From CAXMNX01 sp051009475 (lineage in GTDB: Bacteria; Pseudomonadota; Alphaproteobacteria; Rhodobacterales; Rhodobacteraceae): a stretch of DNA of 13,819 bases. How positions within the stretch are numbered: the stretch's first letter is position 1; each line of letters begins with the position of its first letter. Where the stretch lies: the NCBI GenBank assembly GCA_051009475.1, contig JBPCWO010000358.1:1-13819 (forward strand), in the 5' to 3' direction. Under the pieces are notes generated by a model. The model ran no database searches. It was not told the origin of the DNA and saw only the letters and a list, made by a program, of their open reading frames with translations. The position numbers and the translations under genes are program-made. Positions 13,189 through 13,819 of the stretch are shown here, piece by piece.

Positions 13189-13819
13189 ATGGATGAGCCA
13201 AGCCTCAAAAAACGCATCTGGGGATGGTATTTTTTCGACTGGGCGAGCCAGCCTTATCATACCGTGATTGTGACATTCATATTCGGGCCTTTTTTTGCGG
13301 CAACCGCGGCCGGATATTTCATGAGCGCTGGAATTGATGAACAAGCCGCCGATGCGCGTGCTCAGTCGCTCTGGTCGCTTTGTCTGACAATTACCGGACT
13401 TATTGTCGGATTTGGGGGCCCAATCATCGGAGCACTGGCAGACACAGCTGGCCGGCGAATGCCTTGGATTGTTGGGTTTTCGGTGCTCTATATTCTGGGC
13501 GCGACCGGTATTTGGTGGACCTACCCGGACGGATCAACGCTTTGGTGGGCGCTTTTCTCATTTGGCGTCGGCTTTATCGGCGCGGAATTCGCATTGATTT
13601 TCACCAATGCCCAATTGCCCGGATTAGGAACGAAAGAGGAAATTGGAAAGATCTCCGGCGTGGGCTTTGCTTTCGGCTATATTGGCGGCCTGATTGCGCT
13701 GGCGATCTTGCTAACACTATTTGTCGAACAATCCGGCGGCAAAACACTCATCGGTCTTGATCCGATTTTTGGTTTGGACGCAGGTGCCCGGGAAGGCACA
13801 CGATTTGCGGGTCCATTGG
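13189..13819 (+). CDS. UMF1-family MFS transporter (3' end outside window)
   Basis: The first 210 residues of a multi-pass inner-membrane transporter. It begins MDEPSLKKRIWGWYFFDWAS and continues QPYHTVIVTFIFGPFF, the hallmark N-terminus of the UMF1 (Atg22-like) group of the major facilitator superfamily. The MFS loop between helices 2 and 3 is visible as GALADTAGRRMPW (81-93), preceded by LIVGFGGPIIGA. At least five hydrophobic helices occur before the edge. The substrate is unknown for most bacterial members; export of amino acids or metabolites is suggested from the yeast vacuolar relative. ATG 13189 is chosen because the conserved start follows at once, with AGGA about 11 bases upstream. 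The gene may be cotranscribed with the thioesterase-like gene. Confidence 0.88.
   Translation, partial: MDEPSLKKRIWGWYFFDWASQPYHTVIVTFIFGPFFAATAAGYFMSAGIDEQAADARAQSLWSLCLTITGLIVGFGGPIIGALADTAGRRMPWIVGFSVLYILGATGIWWTYPDGSTLWWALFSFGVGFIGAEFALIFTNAQLPGLGTKEEIGKISGVGFAFGYIGGLIALAILLTLFVEQSGGKTLIGLDPIFGLDAGAREGTRFAGPL

Noticed and set aside
1..13819. Defence island, CRISPR array, prophage or transposon
   Set aside because: I read both strands for direct repeats, terminal inverted repeats, integrase/transposase motifs and toxin-antitoxin pairs and saw none. RecQ and DinB-like proteins can occur in defence loci, but here the neighbours are housekeeping genes.

Overview
The window looks like an ordinary chromosomal segment of an alphaproteobacterium, most likely Rhodobacterales (Roseobacter-type). 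This rests on the protein families present (UPF0314/DUF2585, a Tdh of the 'cysteine-less lobe' type, an AqpS-like aquaporin, a YggT protein) and on a GTTC-N7-GTTC LexA-type box of the kind used in this class. I cannot fix a genus. Coding density is high, with no rRNA, tRNA, CRISPR array, insertion sequence or obvious island; no gap between genes exceeds about 140 bases.

Layout. Bases 1-2048 (+): the 3' end of serA, an aquaporin-like channel, and a PPP-family metallophosphatase 10 bases behind the channel. Bases 2075-3361: a DinB-fold protein on the minus strand, a divergent UPF0314/DUF2585 membrane protein, and a 28-residue membrane miniprotein on the minus strand with a consensus Shine-Dalgarno. 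Bases 3498-5716 (-): kbl-tdh, the two-step threonine to glycine plus acetyl-CoA pathway, joined by an ATGA start/stop overlap. Bases 5840-7516 (+): a divergent MarR regulator followed by a BktB-type beta-ketothiolase. Bases 7607-10011 (+): a PAS-histidine kinase-receiver-receiver hybrid sensor interrupted by a -1 frameshift near 8141. Bases 10021-12451 (-): yggT then recQ, with a LexA-type box between them. Bases 12580-13819 (+): a hotdog-fold thioesterase-like protein, then the start of a UMF1-family MFS transporter that runs off the window.

How it works together. Tdh and Kbl convert threonine to glycine and acetyl-CoA; the neighbouring thiolase handles acetyl-CoA and longer acyl-CoA, and the MarR gene lies between the two, so local control of acyl-CoA and amino-acid catabolism is plausible but inferred. 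recQ appears able to respond to DNA damage separately from yggT.

I do not see a new multi-gene system. The items most worth checking are the LexA-type box at recQ, the 28-residue membrane miniprotein, the split sensor kinase, and two enzymes or channels lacking residues that are canonical in the textbook members of their families (Tdh structural-zinc cysteines; the aquaporin selectivity-filter arginine).
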